Part shown: piece after piece, positions 39,601 through 50,620 of the stretch
Layout: every line of letters begins with the position of its first letter
Position numbering within the stretch: the stretch's first letter is position 1
DNA from: Actinostola sp. cb2023
Lineage: Eukaryota > Cnidaria > Anthozoa > Actiniaria > Actinostolidae
Assembly (NCBI GenBank): GCA_033675265.1
Contig: JAUJYZ010000250.1
Span: 1 to 64,000, forward strand
Direction of reading: 5' to 3'
Length of the DNA: 64,000 bases
The notes under the pieces: generated by a model
The model's database searches: none
The model's input: only the letters and a program-made list of their open reading frames with translations
What the model was told of the DNA's origin: nothing
Program-made: the position numbers and the translations under genes

Positions 39601-41115
39601 CACTTTCAATCAACATCAATCGATTCCATCTTTTCCTGGAAATACTCCCTAATTGTTCAAAACAAGAAACGAAGAACTGGAAGTACAAATATCAGCGACA
39701 CTCAGCAGGCTTGTAATTGTAGTTGTAGTTTTTGTCGTTTTTGGTTTCCATGTTGAGTTGAGTCAGTCCAACTCACCAGGCGAAGGTTTTTTGACTCTTT
39801 TCAAACTTTACAGCTCCTTTTCAAAGAAATCAATCCCTTACGGTGTTATATGAAGCCATTTCATGTAGAATAGCACAGGTTAAACGACAAAATCGATCTA
39901 ATTTCTTGTTTGAATTTGATATTTTTAGCAGATTTCTTATTTACATAAATGGCGGGAAGCTAAGCCGCGCGGACGCGTTCAAGATCGAAAATTAAAAAAT
40001 TATTTCAGGTTTCAAAGCCGGACTGAAATTCACTGTCCAATTTACTGTCGTCTTTTGACATGAACGTTATCATCCCGAAATCTACGAGCTTACGTATTTT
40101 TTCTTGATTTTAAGCGTTTTACCGGATGAGTTTTTTTCTGCCGGAAGTCAGATTTCACTGATCGATGTGTGCTCACCTTCCGGTTTACTAAAAATAGATT
40201 TAGCGCCACGAGCATGGACCACACATCAGTACAAGATTCGCTTTCTTAGTATTATGGTCTCTTGTTGCTAGGGGAAGAGTGTATATCGGTTGCTAGGGGA
40301 AGATGTATGATATTTATAGTTGTCTGACTATTGCTTTTTCCCTCCTTAGCAAACAAAACATTGTCAGAATCTGCAGCCATTGTCTTCCAACCAAAATGTG
40401 CCCTGTACCGGCTTCCAATCAGGATAGCAGCCGGCCATTATTCAAGTCCTTTTCCATCCTTTGTGTTCCTTCATCGCTGCCTTGGTTCTAACGGTGTTCT
40501 GTCAAACTACGGCTATCACTGTAAAGTACAGAGCAAGGAGAAGATTCGCGTTCAATACAAGGACTTGAATCATGGCACTCAGGTCAGTCAAACAATCAAT
40601 TCAGTTATTTTCAAGTAGAGGTACTGTCAAACCTCTATTAAGCGACCCTCTGTTAAGCGGTCACTTTCACTCAAATTACCGGAAATCGGTATGCTCCAAA
40701 ACTTATTCTGACTGCTTGAATCAACTCTGCTCTATTCCAGCTTAAAGAAGTCACGATGCACAATCACACCAGTTGTAAGTTCGAGTGCGATGTCTACCCA
40801 CACAACTGCAAAGCCAACGAGAAATTTGATTCGAACAACTGTAATTGTAATTGTGACATAGACAGCTCACATTGCAACAAGGAAACGCAATACTTTGACG
40901 ACTGTGAATGCAAGTGCAGCTTTGTGGATAAATGTAACAGCATTTACGAACAGTGGAACACAAGAACCTGCCAATGCGAGTGCGATCAACGTCTCAAGGA
41001 TATATGCCACGAGCATAACCATGTGATTGATCCTAAACTTTGTCATTGCGTTAAGCCAAAGTCTCGACTTAGTTCAGACTCGACTGGTCTACCACCTCCA
41101 TGGCCACCAGCTTAG
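36636..41115 (+). CDS. VEGF/PDGF-like secreted cystine-knot growth factor, 4 exons
   Basis: The coding exons are 36,636-36,716, 38,393-38,630, 40,350-40,582 and 40,741-41,115. Donors read GTAAGT, GTAAGC and GTCAGT and all acceptors end in AG. The joined frame is open for 308 residues. Residues 1-24 are a signal peptide. Residues 36-60 are acidic LDETL repeats, followed by a possible dibasic processing site at KR79. Residues about 119-201 fit a PDGF/VEGF domain: cysteines 123, 150, 164, 196 and 200, with PSFVFLHRC in place of the usual PSCV..RC. Residues 207-300 are Cys-rich with three to four C-x(9-11)-C-x-C-x-C motifs, like the silk-homology tail of VEGF-C/D. In known families such ligands dimerise and bind receptor tyrosine kinases. 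Here the two inter-chain cysteines and one knot cysteine are missing (F144, S153, N154), so dimer chemistry must differ. The family call is good; orthology is not established. Confidence 0.82.
37561..38319. mobile_element. 759-bp foldback element in intron 1 of the VEGF-like gene
   Basis: Arms 37,561-37,869 and 38,010-38,319 are inverted copies of about 310 bp around a 140-bp loop. They begin TTATTCCACTCGTGCG, with TA directly outside each end as a possible target duplication. Each arm also holds its own inner inverted repeat (about 37,721-37,857 and 38,021-38,158) sharing TTATCTGTCAAACCATCAAA, so a nested, branched fold is possible. No transposase is present. A simple CATC repeat (about 37,484-37,530) lies just to its left. 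Confidence 0.9.
38708..38857 (+). repeat. 26-bp minisatellite interrupted by a transposon
   Basis: Units of TTGCTAGGGGAAGGGGTGTA followed by TATTGG or TATCGG repeat about six times and resume at 40,265-40,302. The element at 38,858-40,264 has therefore inserted into the array. It lies in intron 2 of the VEGF-like gene. Confidence 0.85.
38858..40264. mobile_element. 1.4-kb terminal-inverted-repeat element in intron 2
   Basis: The ends are CAAGAGACCATAATACTAAG and its near-complement. The inverted arms extend with gaps to about 38,998 and 40,126 and share ACCGGAAGGTGAGCACAC and GACTTCCGG. TTGCTAG flanks both ends, but because the surrounding minisatellite contains this word it is only suggestive as a target duplication. 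The interior (39,000-40,120) has no transposase frame. Probably a non-autonomous hAT- or P-like element. Confidence 0.8.
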
Positions 41116-41216
41116 ACGTGACTGGCTCCAACAACTTCGACTTGATTTCTTCACAAGCAAAGCACACGGCATCTCAACACGAATCTCCACCAACTCCGAA
41201 GTGAATCTTCACTAAC

Positions 41217-41430
41217 TCACGACTTCTGAACCAGCTCAGACGTGACATCTCCACCAGCCCAGACGTATTCTCCACCGGTACCAACTCAGACGTGACATCT
41301 CTACCAGCCCAGACGTATTCTCCACCAACTCAGACGTGACATCTCTACCAGCCCAGACGTGTTCTCCACCAACTCAGACGTGACATCTCCACCAACTTAG
41401 ATGTGACATCTCCATACACCAGCGCAGACA
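41217..41430 (+). repeat. 3' UTR tandem repeat of the VEGF-like gene
   Basis: Degenerate repeats of CAGACGTGACATCTC(C/T)ACCA alternate with CAGACGTATTCTCCACCA, beginning about 100 bp after the stop codon. The high C content and irregular period suggest slippage. Confidence 0.75.
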
Positions 41431-41759
41431 TTTGCTATCATTATGAACCTTTTTGCTATTTTAGAAAAGCATAAATTCTCAACTATTATGCTAATTAACA
41501 GCGGCCATTTATGCGAACAAGTGTTTTGGTGAACTCGATCAGATTGGACGGCGCCTTTTCCAACGCGATTGGTTGACTGGATTAATATGCCAATACTCCA
41601 GTTTCGCGTTGTTTAGAGATGACCGCTGTAGAAACCAGTCCGCGTGCAATTCAAAAATGTTTCTATTGTTTCATGTCAACATTTTTTCGTGTTCTTGTTG
41701 ATATTTGTGAAGAATTTACACTGACTCGAGGCTAACCCTGTACAAATGCATCTGTTGTC

Positions 41760-41765
41760 AATAAA
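41760..41765 (+). terminator. candidate polyadenylation signal of the VEGF-like gene
   Basis: AATAAA about 645 bp after the stop codon is the first canonical plus-strand signal I found. The 3' end would lie near 41,785. Confidence 0.45.
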
Positions 41766-41789
41766 AGTACAGCGGTTTTACAACGGTAT

Positions 41790-42190
41790 CTGTGAACTCG
41801 TAAAGCGACTATTACTATGTCTTATGACTTATGCTATGATTGCTTAAACGTTGTAAAATTTAAGAAAGACCATTCGAGACATTGTAAATAGTAACACGTT
41901 GTAAATGTGAGGTTTATGATTTGTCTACCAGCACAAATACTTCCTTATTGGATTACGAAATTCCAGCAGTTCTTCTCAACAGTCCATCTAAAAACACGTG
42001 TATGGATTATAGCCATTATATTAAATATCGTCATATTTTATTTAAATAGATTCCATAATTACATGCATGTTTACATATATATATTGGTGCGAACAATGTC
42101 TCATTAACATTAAACTGGTATTATATATACTGGTCACGTCAAAGTCAATTTATGAAAAAGTTACGTCGTCTGGGCTGGTAGAGAATACAC
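41790..42190. other. gene-free spacer
   Basis: AT-rich sequence between the 3' end of the VEGF-like gene and the LINE. No feature could be supported. Confidence 0.5.
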
Positions 42191-45100
42191 CTGGGCTCCT
42201 TATTTATTTCTATTAAATAAAATCACGAAACCTCCGACTGCACAGTCTAAGTATATTTCATTATTTCCTCATGTAGATTTCAACTGGAATTCAATCTATT
42301 CGCTCACTAAATACATTACAACCAGTTCTAGATTAAGAGAATTTCAATATAAAATACTGAATCGTATATTATATACAAACAACCTATTATTTAAGATACA
42401 TCTAGTAGACTCTAGCGCATGTACTTTCTGTCACGCTTTTGAAGAGTCCCCCGAGCATCTTTTTGTTGATTGTACGTTCTCAAAAATATTTTGGTTATCA
42501 GTTCAAAGCTGGTTAACTCTTATTGAAATAAAAGTTAATACCTTAAGTAAGGTCGACATTATTTTTGGTGTGTGGGAAAAACGATCCGATTTTATACCGT
42601 TGAATTTCCTTATCCTTGTAGGCAAACAAGTTATTTATAAGTGTAAACTAGCAAATATTAAGCCTAATCTAAAACTGTTTAAAACTAAATTAAAATATTT
42701 TAATAGTCTTGAATATTTTATAGCAAAGAGAGATAGTACAATGCTCGCCTATCAAGAAAAATGGAAAAAAAATACTAAAAATGTAGATCTTTTATTAGAA
42801 AAATATATATTTTTCCAATGTACAATGTAATTATCTATGAAAAAATACCCTTTGTAAATATAATTGTATTGTATTGTATAATGTAAGGCCATGTAGTGTA
42901 AAATCTACATTGTAAGATGTAAGCCATGTATATTGTAAAAACGTTTATTTAAATTATTTTTAAATTTTCAAAAGGTAGAAGTGTGCCCGATTGCTATTTA
43001 TTATATCCGAAAGTCTTACGAAGCCATTTTCCATTAGGTTCTTATAGTAAATTGATTTACCAGCAATACATATATCTTTATTATTCCAAATAACTTCGCT
43101 TGCAACATCGTCATATGTAACAGATTCTCTAGTATTCAACAAGGTCCAGGAAGATAGGCATTCTTGATAGAAAAGAGGCAGATAGATCTGTAGTTTTTTT
43201 TTGTCAAAGTTACAATTGAAAAGAAAGTTATCTCCGACCCAACGTAGATACTCTTTCATAAAGACTTTCCAGCCACTTTCATAATTATCCCTAAGTTTTA
43301 TAATTGTCATTATTCTTTGTGCTTTAATCATGGAGTGTAAGTGAGGCATCATTAATCCACCACATTCAACTGGGTTAATTAAGGTTAGACGTTTAATTTT
43401 GTCTTTTTTGCCACACCAAACGAAGTCATAAAGGATTTTATTCGCTTCTAGGATAACGTCTTCGTGTATATTTAATAAACAAAAGCGGTATAAAAGTTTT
43501 GGAATTGCAAAGGTCTTAATGATTTGTATCCGGCCGAGCAATGTTAAGGACGTTCGCGGGCAAAAAAACTAAACATGTTTTTTCCCCTGAAACTTCGTAT
43601 GGTGAAATAAGATCATTATAGAAGCTAAATGAGCAAATAAAAAATGGGGGTCACCGATATCGCTATGGAGCCAGATTTCTTCAAAGTATACCCTTTTTCT
43701 GATCGAAAATTACGTGCGTTAAATCCACGGAAAGTCGAGAATGACAGGTATTTTTTTGTAGAAAAACTAAACGGATTGCTAAAATTTTCCTCAAATGGCT
43801 ATCTAAGAGCTTATAGAACAAACTTATGTACAAAGATTTGTGAATATATAGAAACAACCTGTAGTTTTTGGCTCATATTTACAGTCACCACGTAGCCATC
43901 TACGACTCGACTCTTTCTCGTGAAGGTAGGTTGAAGTTTTCATCTAAATTCGTGTTTTTATCAAAATCTAAACATGTTTATTTCTTTAAATTTGGTACAT
44001 GGGGAGCTTTTATGATTCTTTGTAAAATCACAAAATAAAAAATGGGGGTCACCGGTATCGTTCTCGAGATATTAGCCGATGAAAATCGTCTACGTAACAT
44101 GCGTGACTGGCTGCCATCTTGGACGTGAGGAAAGAGGACTGGACCGAGATGATTCGAACCTTGATTTATGCGCAGAAAAGATGCGCGTGAACAATGCGCG
44201 CGAACGTCCTTAAGTTCCTCCATTTCCAAACGTTCAAATTCTTTTTTAGAGAGTGTAAAATCAGGTCGTAGTTCAGCTCTTTACGTGTTCGTTCATCATA
44301 AGTAAAATATATTCCAATAATTTGTATTGGTTCATCAATCTTCTTGATGTTGATATCTGCTTTTATCTTCTTCCTTAGTTCGGATCCCCCTAGCCACATA
44401 GCCTCTGTTTTCAGTTCATTATTCATACCTAGACCTGAAAAGGTTCTAAATTCATCAAGCAGATTCAACAAAGAAAAATATGATTGCTTATCGCGTAAGA
44501 AAGATGTTATATCATCTGCAAAAATATTTATTTTAAGTTGCGAAGACCCTATGTTTAATCCTTGTATTTCTGTATTACTTCGAATTGATATAGCCAATAC
44601 TTCCAACGCAATTATAAATAGGTATGCTGAAAGAGGGTCGCCTTGCCTTACTCCTTTCGTAACTTTAAAATAATTAGTTGAGTGTCCATTGTTTAGAACT
44701 GAACTTGTGATATTAGTATAAAATAACTTGACCCATTTCATAAAACAAACACCAAAATTAAAGCGCTTTAGAGTTTCAAATAAGAAATTCCAACGCAATG
44801 AATCAAAAGCTTTTTCAAAATCTATTGTTACTAAAAGACCTGGAATGTTCATCTGTTTAGCATATTCTATGACATCTTCAGTGGTTCGGACGGCATCAAA
44901 AATTGTACGACCCTTAACATATGCATTTTGATTATAATGAATTATGCTTGGCAATGCCTTTTCAAGGCGTAGAGCTATGGCTTTTGATGCAATTTTTGTA
45001 TCGACATTTAATAACGATATAGGTCTCCAGTTTTTCAAAAACATCTTATCTTTTTCTTTCTTTTCAATTAGTTTTATAATAGCTTGTTTTTGAGAGTTTG

Positions 45101-46634
45101 ATAACTCACCATAATCATAGGCGTAGTTTAAAGCATCTACCAAAAGCTTTCCTAAGAGAGGCCAAAAAGCTAAATAGAATTCTACCGGGAGGCCATCATT
45201 CCCGGGACATTTATTTAATTTAAACTTCGTTAGTGCCTTAAAACACTCTTCTATTGTCAAGGTTTCATCACATTGCTTTTTTTGTTCTTTCGTCAATTGA
45301 GGAATTTCAATGGCAGACCAATCATAGATTAGATTGCAATTTGAATTTGTTTCTGTATATAACTTAAAATAAAATGATTCAATTTCATCCAGTATAACTT
45401 TAGAGGTTTGTTTTCCTTTTTTATCATATATCTTTCTAATACAATTCTTTTTACTCCTGCGACTTTCAAGACTTAGAAAATATTTGTTACTTTTTTCACC
45501 TTTTTCATACCATTCAGCTCTAGAACGTATAATAGAGCCTTGAACGACGTAATCATAAAGCGTTTCATATTCTATTTTTGCTATTTCTAGTTCTTTAACA
45601 TTATCATTGCAAGGGTCATTGTTACATTTTTCTTCCAATTCTTTTACTTTTTGTTCAGATTCTTTTAAGACACGTTTCCTGTGTGCTGCTTTATTTTTGC
45701 TGTATTTCATAGTAATTTGTCGGATTCTATACTTAATCAAGTCCCATAGAACCCGCTTATCACGTATTTCTTTGAATTCCTCTAACCATATTTCGTATTT
45801 CTCTTTGATTAAAGTTATATGAATCCGTATCCTCTAATAAGCTTGTATTAAATTTCCAGTATGATGGCCCACGTTGATGCTCAGACAAGCTGTTTATTTT
45901 TAGAATAATGCTGGAATGATCAGATTTGATTGATGGAACAATATCTACTTTTTCTATGTCTTCTTGGAGTGAATTTTCTATCAACCAATAATCGAGACGT
46001 CTTTGGATAAAGGGTTCTGTTGTCTCCAGCTAAAAGCCTTTTTGTTTGGATTTCTAATTCTCCATATGTCAATTAAATCGTAGTTCAACATAAACTGATC
46101 ACTTACTATTTTCGTTGATTTCTTAATGGATGGTTTACCACCTTTGCAGTCTAAGTCAATGTTCCTTACAACATTAAAGTCTCCACCTATGATTATTTTT
46201 GGCATTTTTTCTGGGTCTATTTCAGCAAGTATTATTTCATCTAATTCTTGAAAGAAAATAATTTGTTCAGAATCTTTATTAGGTGCATATATATTAACAA
46301 AAAGAAATAATGATTCTTGAACTAATGCTTGCAAAATAACATAGCGTCCGTCTTTATCAAATTTAATTAGAAGACTGTATCTCAAAATCTAGATTATCTT
46401 TTATCATAATTAATGTTCCTTTTGAATGATTAGTTCCATGTACATAAAACATTTCACCTTTCCAATCAAGCTTCCAAACGTTTTCAATTTCCGATGTGCT
46501 GTACGTTTCTTGAAGAAAAATTATTTCAGCATCATTTCTTTGAAGAATTCAAAAATATTTAATCGTTTGTTGAATTCCCTTATTCCCCGGACATTTAGTG
46601 AAAGTAAATTAAAGTTAACATTGTCTTTTTCCAT
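42190..46634 (-). pseudogene. decayed L1/Tx1-type LINE ORF2, interrupted and partly inverted
   Basis: ORF2 starts at an ATG at 46,634 (minus). An apurinic endonuclease domain follows, with IIFLQET, GGDFNVV and SDHSSI carrying the expected E, D and H residues. A reverse transcriptase follows (45,740-44,214), with TIDFEKAFDS, KGVRQGDPLS and FADDI. Breaks near 46,540, 46,385, 45,985 and 45,810 shift the frame. The frame stops inside a MITE (43,548-44,209) and resumes at 43,543-42,960. The missing C-terminal part, including a zinc knuckle (CTFCHAFEESPEHLFVDC), lies at about 42,210-42,830 on the plus strand, so the 3' segment is inverted. Such proteins nick target DNA and copy LINE RNA into it. 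This copy cannot. Clade assignment rests on motif spacing and is moderately sure. Confidence 0.88.
43548..44209. mobile_element. 662-bp TTAA-flanked MITE inside the LINE
   Basis: The element starts GGACGTTCGCG and ends with the exact complement, with TTAA directly outside both ends (43,544-43,547 and 44,210-44,213). Deleting the element and one TTAA rejoins the LINE frame through WKWRNLTLLGRIQIIKTF, so both ends and the duplication are well supported. TTAA targeting is the hallmark of piggyBac-type transposases, although the ends do not start with the common CCC. The interior contains two diverged direct copies of about 100 bp (near 43,571 and 43,970), both including AAAAAATGGGGGTCACCG. There is no transposase. 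Confidence 0.92.
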
Positions 46635-46956
46635 GGCAAAAACAATAACTGAAATAAAGTACAATAACTCGCTAATGACTCAAAGTATGAAAATATGAAA
46701 AAATAGCTTGTAATTAACATAATGTTCAAGAAACATACACGCATATATATAAACATTCGTAGCGCTCAGGCAAGATAATATTCTTTATGAATAGGCGCGT
46801 CCTATTCCAAGAAAAGCAAAGTATCTCAAATTAAAAGCTTCAAATATATTCAAATATATACTGCATCGAATCAGCTAAAGTTAGATATGCAATGAAACAG
46901 CAACGCAGCGTGTTATATAAATTGCATTCTTTCTATTTTAACATTGTCAACCTTGT

Positions 46957-47300
46957 TGTTCGTCTTGATGATCACTTAAATAAGTCAGATTTCCAGCCAG
47001 GATTTCCAAGATTGAACCAAACGTTTTCGGCATTATTTTCAGCTTCAGGCATAGTATCTCTAAAGATCTTATTGTCGATGTATAATTTATCATATATCAG
47101 GGTTTTTTTTCATATTTATAGTGTGATTGATAAACGTTACACATACAAAACTCTGTTTTTGATCCGATAACTTCTTCAATATCAGGTCGATAACAACGTA
47201 ACTTTCCAAAATTGTATATTTTGAGGTACTCTTTCAGATGGTTGAAGCAATTTGTACTGTAAAGGTTTTAATTTGTCTATTTTAATGGCACGGAATTATG
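46957..47300 (-). pseudogene. degenerate coding remnant, possibly LINE ORF1
   Basis: Upstream of ORF2 on the same strand, short frames chain together through shifts near 47,190 and an A-run near 47,108. Their combined product includes LQYKLLQPSERVPQNIQFWK, YRPDIEEVIGSKTEFCMCNV and DKLYIDNKIFRD before a stop near 46,957. Position and strand fit the end of ORF1 of the same LINE. I do not recognise the domain, so the identity is an inference. Confidence 0.35.
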
Positions 47301-49370
47301 CATAAGGTCTATAAAGTATCACACAACAGGAAATAGGTAGTTGATGTAGAACCAACATGGAAAACTACGATCCTCAGTGTTTACAAATCTGCATGGTACA
47401 AATATCAACATACGAGTTGAAATCAAGAACGCCAATTTGTCGACACTATTCTTGCATATACGATCTGACCGGCGCACCATTAGAAATATGAAAGGGGGGG
47501 GGGGGGGGAGGACTTTCTGGAGGTTTCTTGGTGTTGCAGAACACCAGATGACGTTAGACAATGAACACAAAGAACGAGAAGAATGAACTTGAACCAAAAC
47601 AATACCCTGCATACAAAGAAACCTAACCAAGAATACAATGCAGACTGTAGCACCAAGAAACACCCGACTTTCTCGACAGGCAGGTTATTTTTTCCAAACT
47701 ACTTGGCGTGCAATTTTTTTTTCATCGTCTAAAGCTTTGCAAAAATTTTTTTTTACGTGATTATTATAATAGGTCTTATTAATCACATAAAATCTCAATA
47801 TTCGCAATAGCGGAGTTTGATATGGACATGGTTAAATGAGGCTAAATGAAATTTAGGCAAGATTAAACTCGAGACAATGCTGGCCAGCGGTCTTGCTTGG
47901 GTACCCGAAGCGTGGGAGGACCCCTAGTCTTGGGCAGGGGCTACAATACATGTGTCATCCGCTGTTCGCCCCCTTTTGCTGTCCGTTGTGGAGTCAACAG
48001 GCGCTTGAGCGAATCGAGAATCTCATTGCTAAGCTGATCATTGCGGATCAATTTATGTCTCGCCGTATCACTCGCAATAGTATGTACAGCGCGTACACTA
48101 TCAGGGAGTTTAACTACATTCCGCCATGAGTTCTTCATCTGTTGGGGATTTTCGGGACGTGCACGTGGCAAGCTCAACATCACAACACGGCTCGTCTTCG
48201 GGGTTGGTTGTGGTGGCTTGATAAGCAACGATGCAGGGTCAACAGTACCCTGGGAAAGGCCAAGAGAGACTCTGCCAGCCTGCCAGCAGGTAGGTCAACT
48301 AGTAGGTCGCACTTGTTGAATGTTATACTGGCCTACAATTGCAGCAATTTCATAACAGCGTGCTCGGCGTGCCGATCGTTCTAGGCTTTCCGGCCTTGTT
48401 GCCCACCAAAAGTGTCTACCATATTCTTGCCAGAAGGTCCGTTGATTCAGTGAGCTTCTCTCGACGAACTTTACTCAGACCGAGCTGGTCCCAATCATCT
48501 CGATGACCGCGTTCTGCTATTATTAAAACATCAGCACCGAAAACAAACCGCCGTCGTCTCGCACTATCCACGTCGATCTGTTTAATAATCTTACGTAAGC
48601 TTATGTCTCGGCAAATTGACGGAAAAAGTCTGGTTTTTATACGACAAGCCTTTCACGATCACACGGATGCAACCAACAACGTTTAGCGATATTAGCGTTG
48701 TCAAGTATATCCTTCGCCATGTCAAAATAATCTATTACAGAGCACGTATTACGGCCACGACACAGGAAGCCCAAACACATAACTTTACTCGTGGGGTTAC
48801 CGGCGGTTATTTAAAAAATCTTTTGTTTTAAAAAATAGCGTTGTTTTATTGATAACAGATTCGAATGCATCGCTTAGCGACCTTGCAGCATTTCTCTTGC
48901 AATATGTAACCTAAGGGATGTTATTGACCGAGAGTAAAAGGAGGATCTCTCAGCAGTTTGGTAGACCTCTCCCATCAACCAATGCTTTGTTTTAGCAAAT
49001 ATTAATAACGAGTGGTACAAGGGAAGGATTAATTGTCTCGGTTCGTCCAATTGGTTCATATTTATTACAAGGTCGTAGCACTGCTAGTCTGCCTAGCTTT
49101 GTTTTTCTTGCCTTTTATCACTTTCGCAGGGCCACATGGGCGCCGCATTTGCAGATCGTTGCAGATCTAAGCAAGATTGTCAACGTGCTGATGTACTCAA
49201 GCATGAAAGCCATGCGTACTGTCCTGCGGTCGTGTCTCATGCCGCGAGGCGTCCCATGCGTGTGTGGGGCACCCTAGGCTGGTGCAGGGACACATGAGCG
49301 CTGCTCAGGCAGATCGTGGCAGATCTAAGCAAGCATGTCAATCGTTTTTGGCTCATTGGCTCATTTTTTA
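47301..49370. other. no gene recognised; repeat fragments
   Basis: A G-homopolymer at about 47,492-47,508 sits next to GCGCACCATTAGAAATATGA, whose complement-like partner appears at 50,765-50,785, marking fragments of the same repeat family. A dispersed CACAGGAAGCCCAA motif is at about 48,763. Two related ~60-bp segments (about 49,130-49,190 and 49,285-49,345) share GCAGATCTAAGCAAG. Open frames at 47,893-48,400 look random, and I could not support a gene. Confidence 0.5.
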
Positions 49371-49374
49371 AGCA

Positions 49375-49785
49375 TTAGCAACAGTAACAGCAGCAGTAGC
49401 AACAGCTGCACTGAGCAACAACAGCCGAAGCAGCAACAGCAGCAATAACGGTGGCAACAGCAGCAATACTTAGCAGCATTACCATGCATCAACAGCAGTA
49501 ACAACAAAAGCAGCAGTACCAACAGTAACAGCAGCAACTCCAGCAACAGTTGCAGCAATAGCAACAGTGACAGCAGTAACAACAGCAGTAGCAGCAATAA
49601 CAGTAGCAGTATAGCAACAGTAACAGCAGTGACAATGGCTGCAGCAGCAGCACTATCAGTAACAGCAGCAGTAGCAACAGCAGTAGCAGCAATAACGGTG
49701 GCAACAGCAGCAATTCTTAGCAGCATTAGCAACAGCAGCAGCAACAACAACAGCAATAGCAGCAACAGCAATAGCAGCAATGTAC
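49375..49785. repeat. CAG/CAA/TAG-type trinucleotide-like repeat
   Basis: Irregular AGCAGCAACAG, AGCAGTAACAG and AGCAGCAATAAC motifs cover about 410 bp. The minus-strand poly-Leu/Ala frames through it are artefacts of composition. TATs and TAGs interrupt any plus-strand poly-Gln reading. Confidence 0.9.
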
Positions 49786-49796
49786 GCACATAGCAA

Positions 49797-49890
49797 CGAA
49801 CGCCGAAGGCGTGAGCTTCTAGGGGGTGAGGGGACATGTCCCCCTGAAAATTTAGAAATCTAGAGCCTTGGAAATACCATTTTCTTCGTT
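49797..49890 (+). repeat. dispersed G-rich module, copy 2
   Basis: GAAGGCGTGAGCTTCTAGGG followed by a C-rich spacer and GAAAATTTAGAAATCTA resembles segments at about 33,882-33,975 and 50,530-50,620. It is probably the interior of a MITE family. Confidence 0.7.
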
Positions 49891-49964
49891 TTCCAGCGGA
49901 CTTTCTCGCTACATAAATACATAGTAAAATGCATTTATCACTCAGTTTTTTGGGGGGATTTATG

Positions 49965-50218
49965 TAAAGGTTATATAAAGGATTTATGTAAAGGTTGTGT
50001 AAATGACTTATGTATAGGTTATATAAAGGATTTATGTAAAGGTTGTGTAAATGACTTATGTATAGGTTATCAGGGCCGTACATAGCACAGGGGCAGGGGT
50101 TCAGTTGCCCCCTCCCCCCCCCCCCCCCCACCACCCCCTAGCAAGGCGAAAAAGATACCGGCAAAAAGTACTGAGAACTGTACTTGATTTTCATTTATTT
50201 TTTTGCTGTTAAATATGT

Positions 50219-50257
<39 letters not shown>

Positions 50258-50360
50258 TTAAATTTTGGGTTATGTACGACCCTGGATATGTAAAGGATTC
50301 AGGTAAAGGATGTGTAAAGGATTTATGTTAAGGTTATGTAAAGGATTTATGTAAATGGGT
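49965..50360 (+). repeat. GGATTTATGTAAAGG tandem repeat split by a small element
   Basis: Units such as GGATTTATGTAAAGGTT and GACTTATGTATAGGTTAT repeat from about 49,965 to 50,070 and again from about 50,285 to 50,360. The 50,071-50,284 element has inserted between the two parts. Confidence 0.8.
50071..50284. mobile_element. 214-bp hAT-like MITE with poly-C tracts
   Basis: The ends read CAGGGCCGTACATA and TATGTACGACCCTG, an almost perfect inverted pair typical of small hAT-group elements. Inside are two long C-runs (near 50,107-50,130 and 50,223-50,257), whose lengths should be treated as uncertain. No clear 8-bp target duplication is visible. Confidence 0.75.
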
Positions 50361-50529
50361 TATATACCGCTACCGTTATATATATCGCTAATAGCGATAA
50401 AACAACCCGAGGCGAAGCCAGTTTTTTGGTATTTATTTTGTTTGAGACTGTACTAACTACAATTATTATTATACATCCCTACAATGACTGACAGCAAGGG
50501 GAAATTTATTGGGCACAAAAAAATGATCT

Positions 50530-50620
50530 GACGAGCGGCGAAGGCGCAAGCCCGTAGGGGGATGCGGGGGCATGCTCTCCGAAAATTTTTGAGGTATAAG
50601 GTCTCCAAAATAGCATTTTA
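50530..50620 (+). repeat. dispersed G-rich module, copy 3
   Basis: GAGCGGCGAAGGCGCAAGCC followed by GGGGGCATG and GAAAATTTTTGAGG matches the modules at 33,882 and 49,797. The stretch from here to about 50,785 ends in a CATTTCTAATGGTGCGTCCC motif also seen, inverted, near 47,470. Confidence 0.7.

Noticed and set aside
44344..44931. Plus-strand frames opposite the reverse transcriptase
   Set aside because: Antisense shadows of the LINE ORF2 with no motifs.
42190..46634. Twin-priming (5' inversion) of the LINE
   Set aside because: In twin priming the inverted 5' part lies on the opposite side of the 3' part; here the 3' end is in the middle, so that model does not fit the order seen.
47893..48384. 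Overlapping frames on both strands resembling a small gene
   Set aside because: Several frames are open at once, no domain or splice structure could be linked, and known dispersed repeat words lie nearby.
49361..50134. 257-residue minus-strand frame with long Leu runs
   Set aside because: It runs through CAG/CAA-like repeats and a MITE edge; no real domain.
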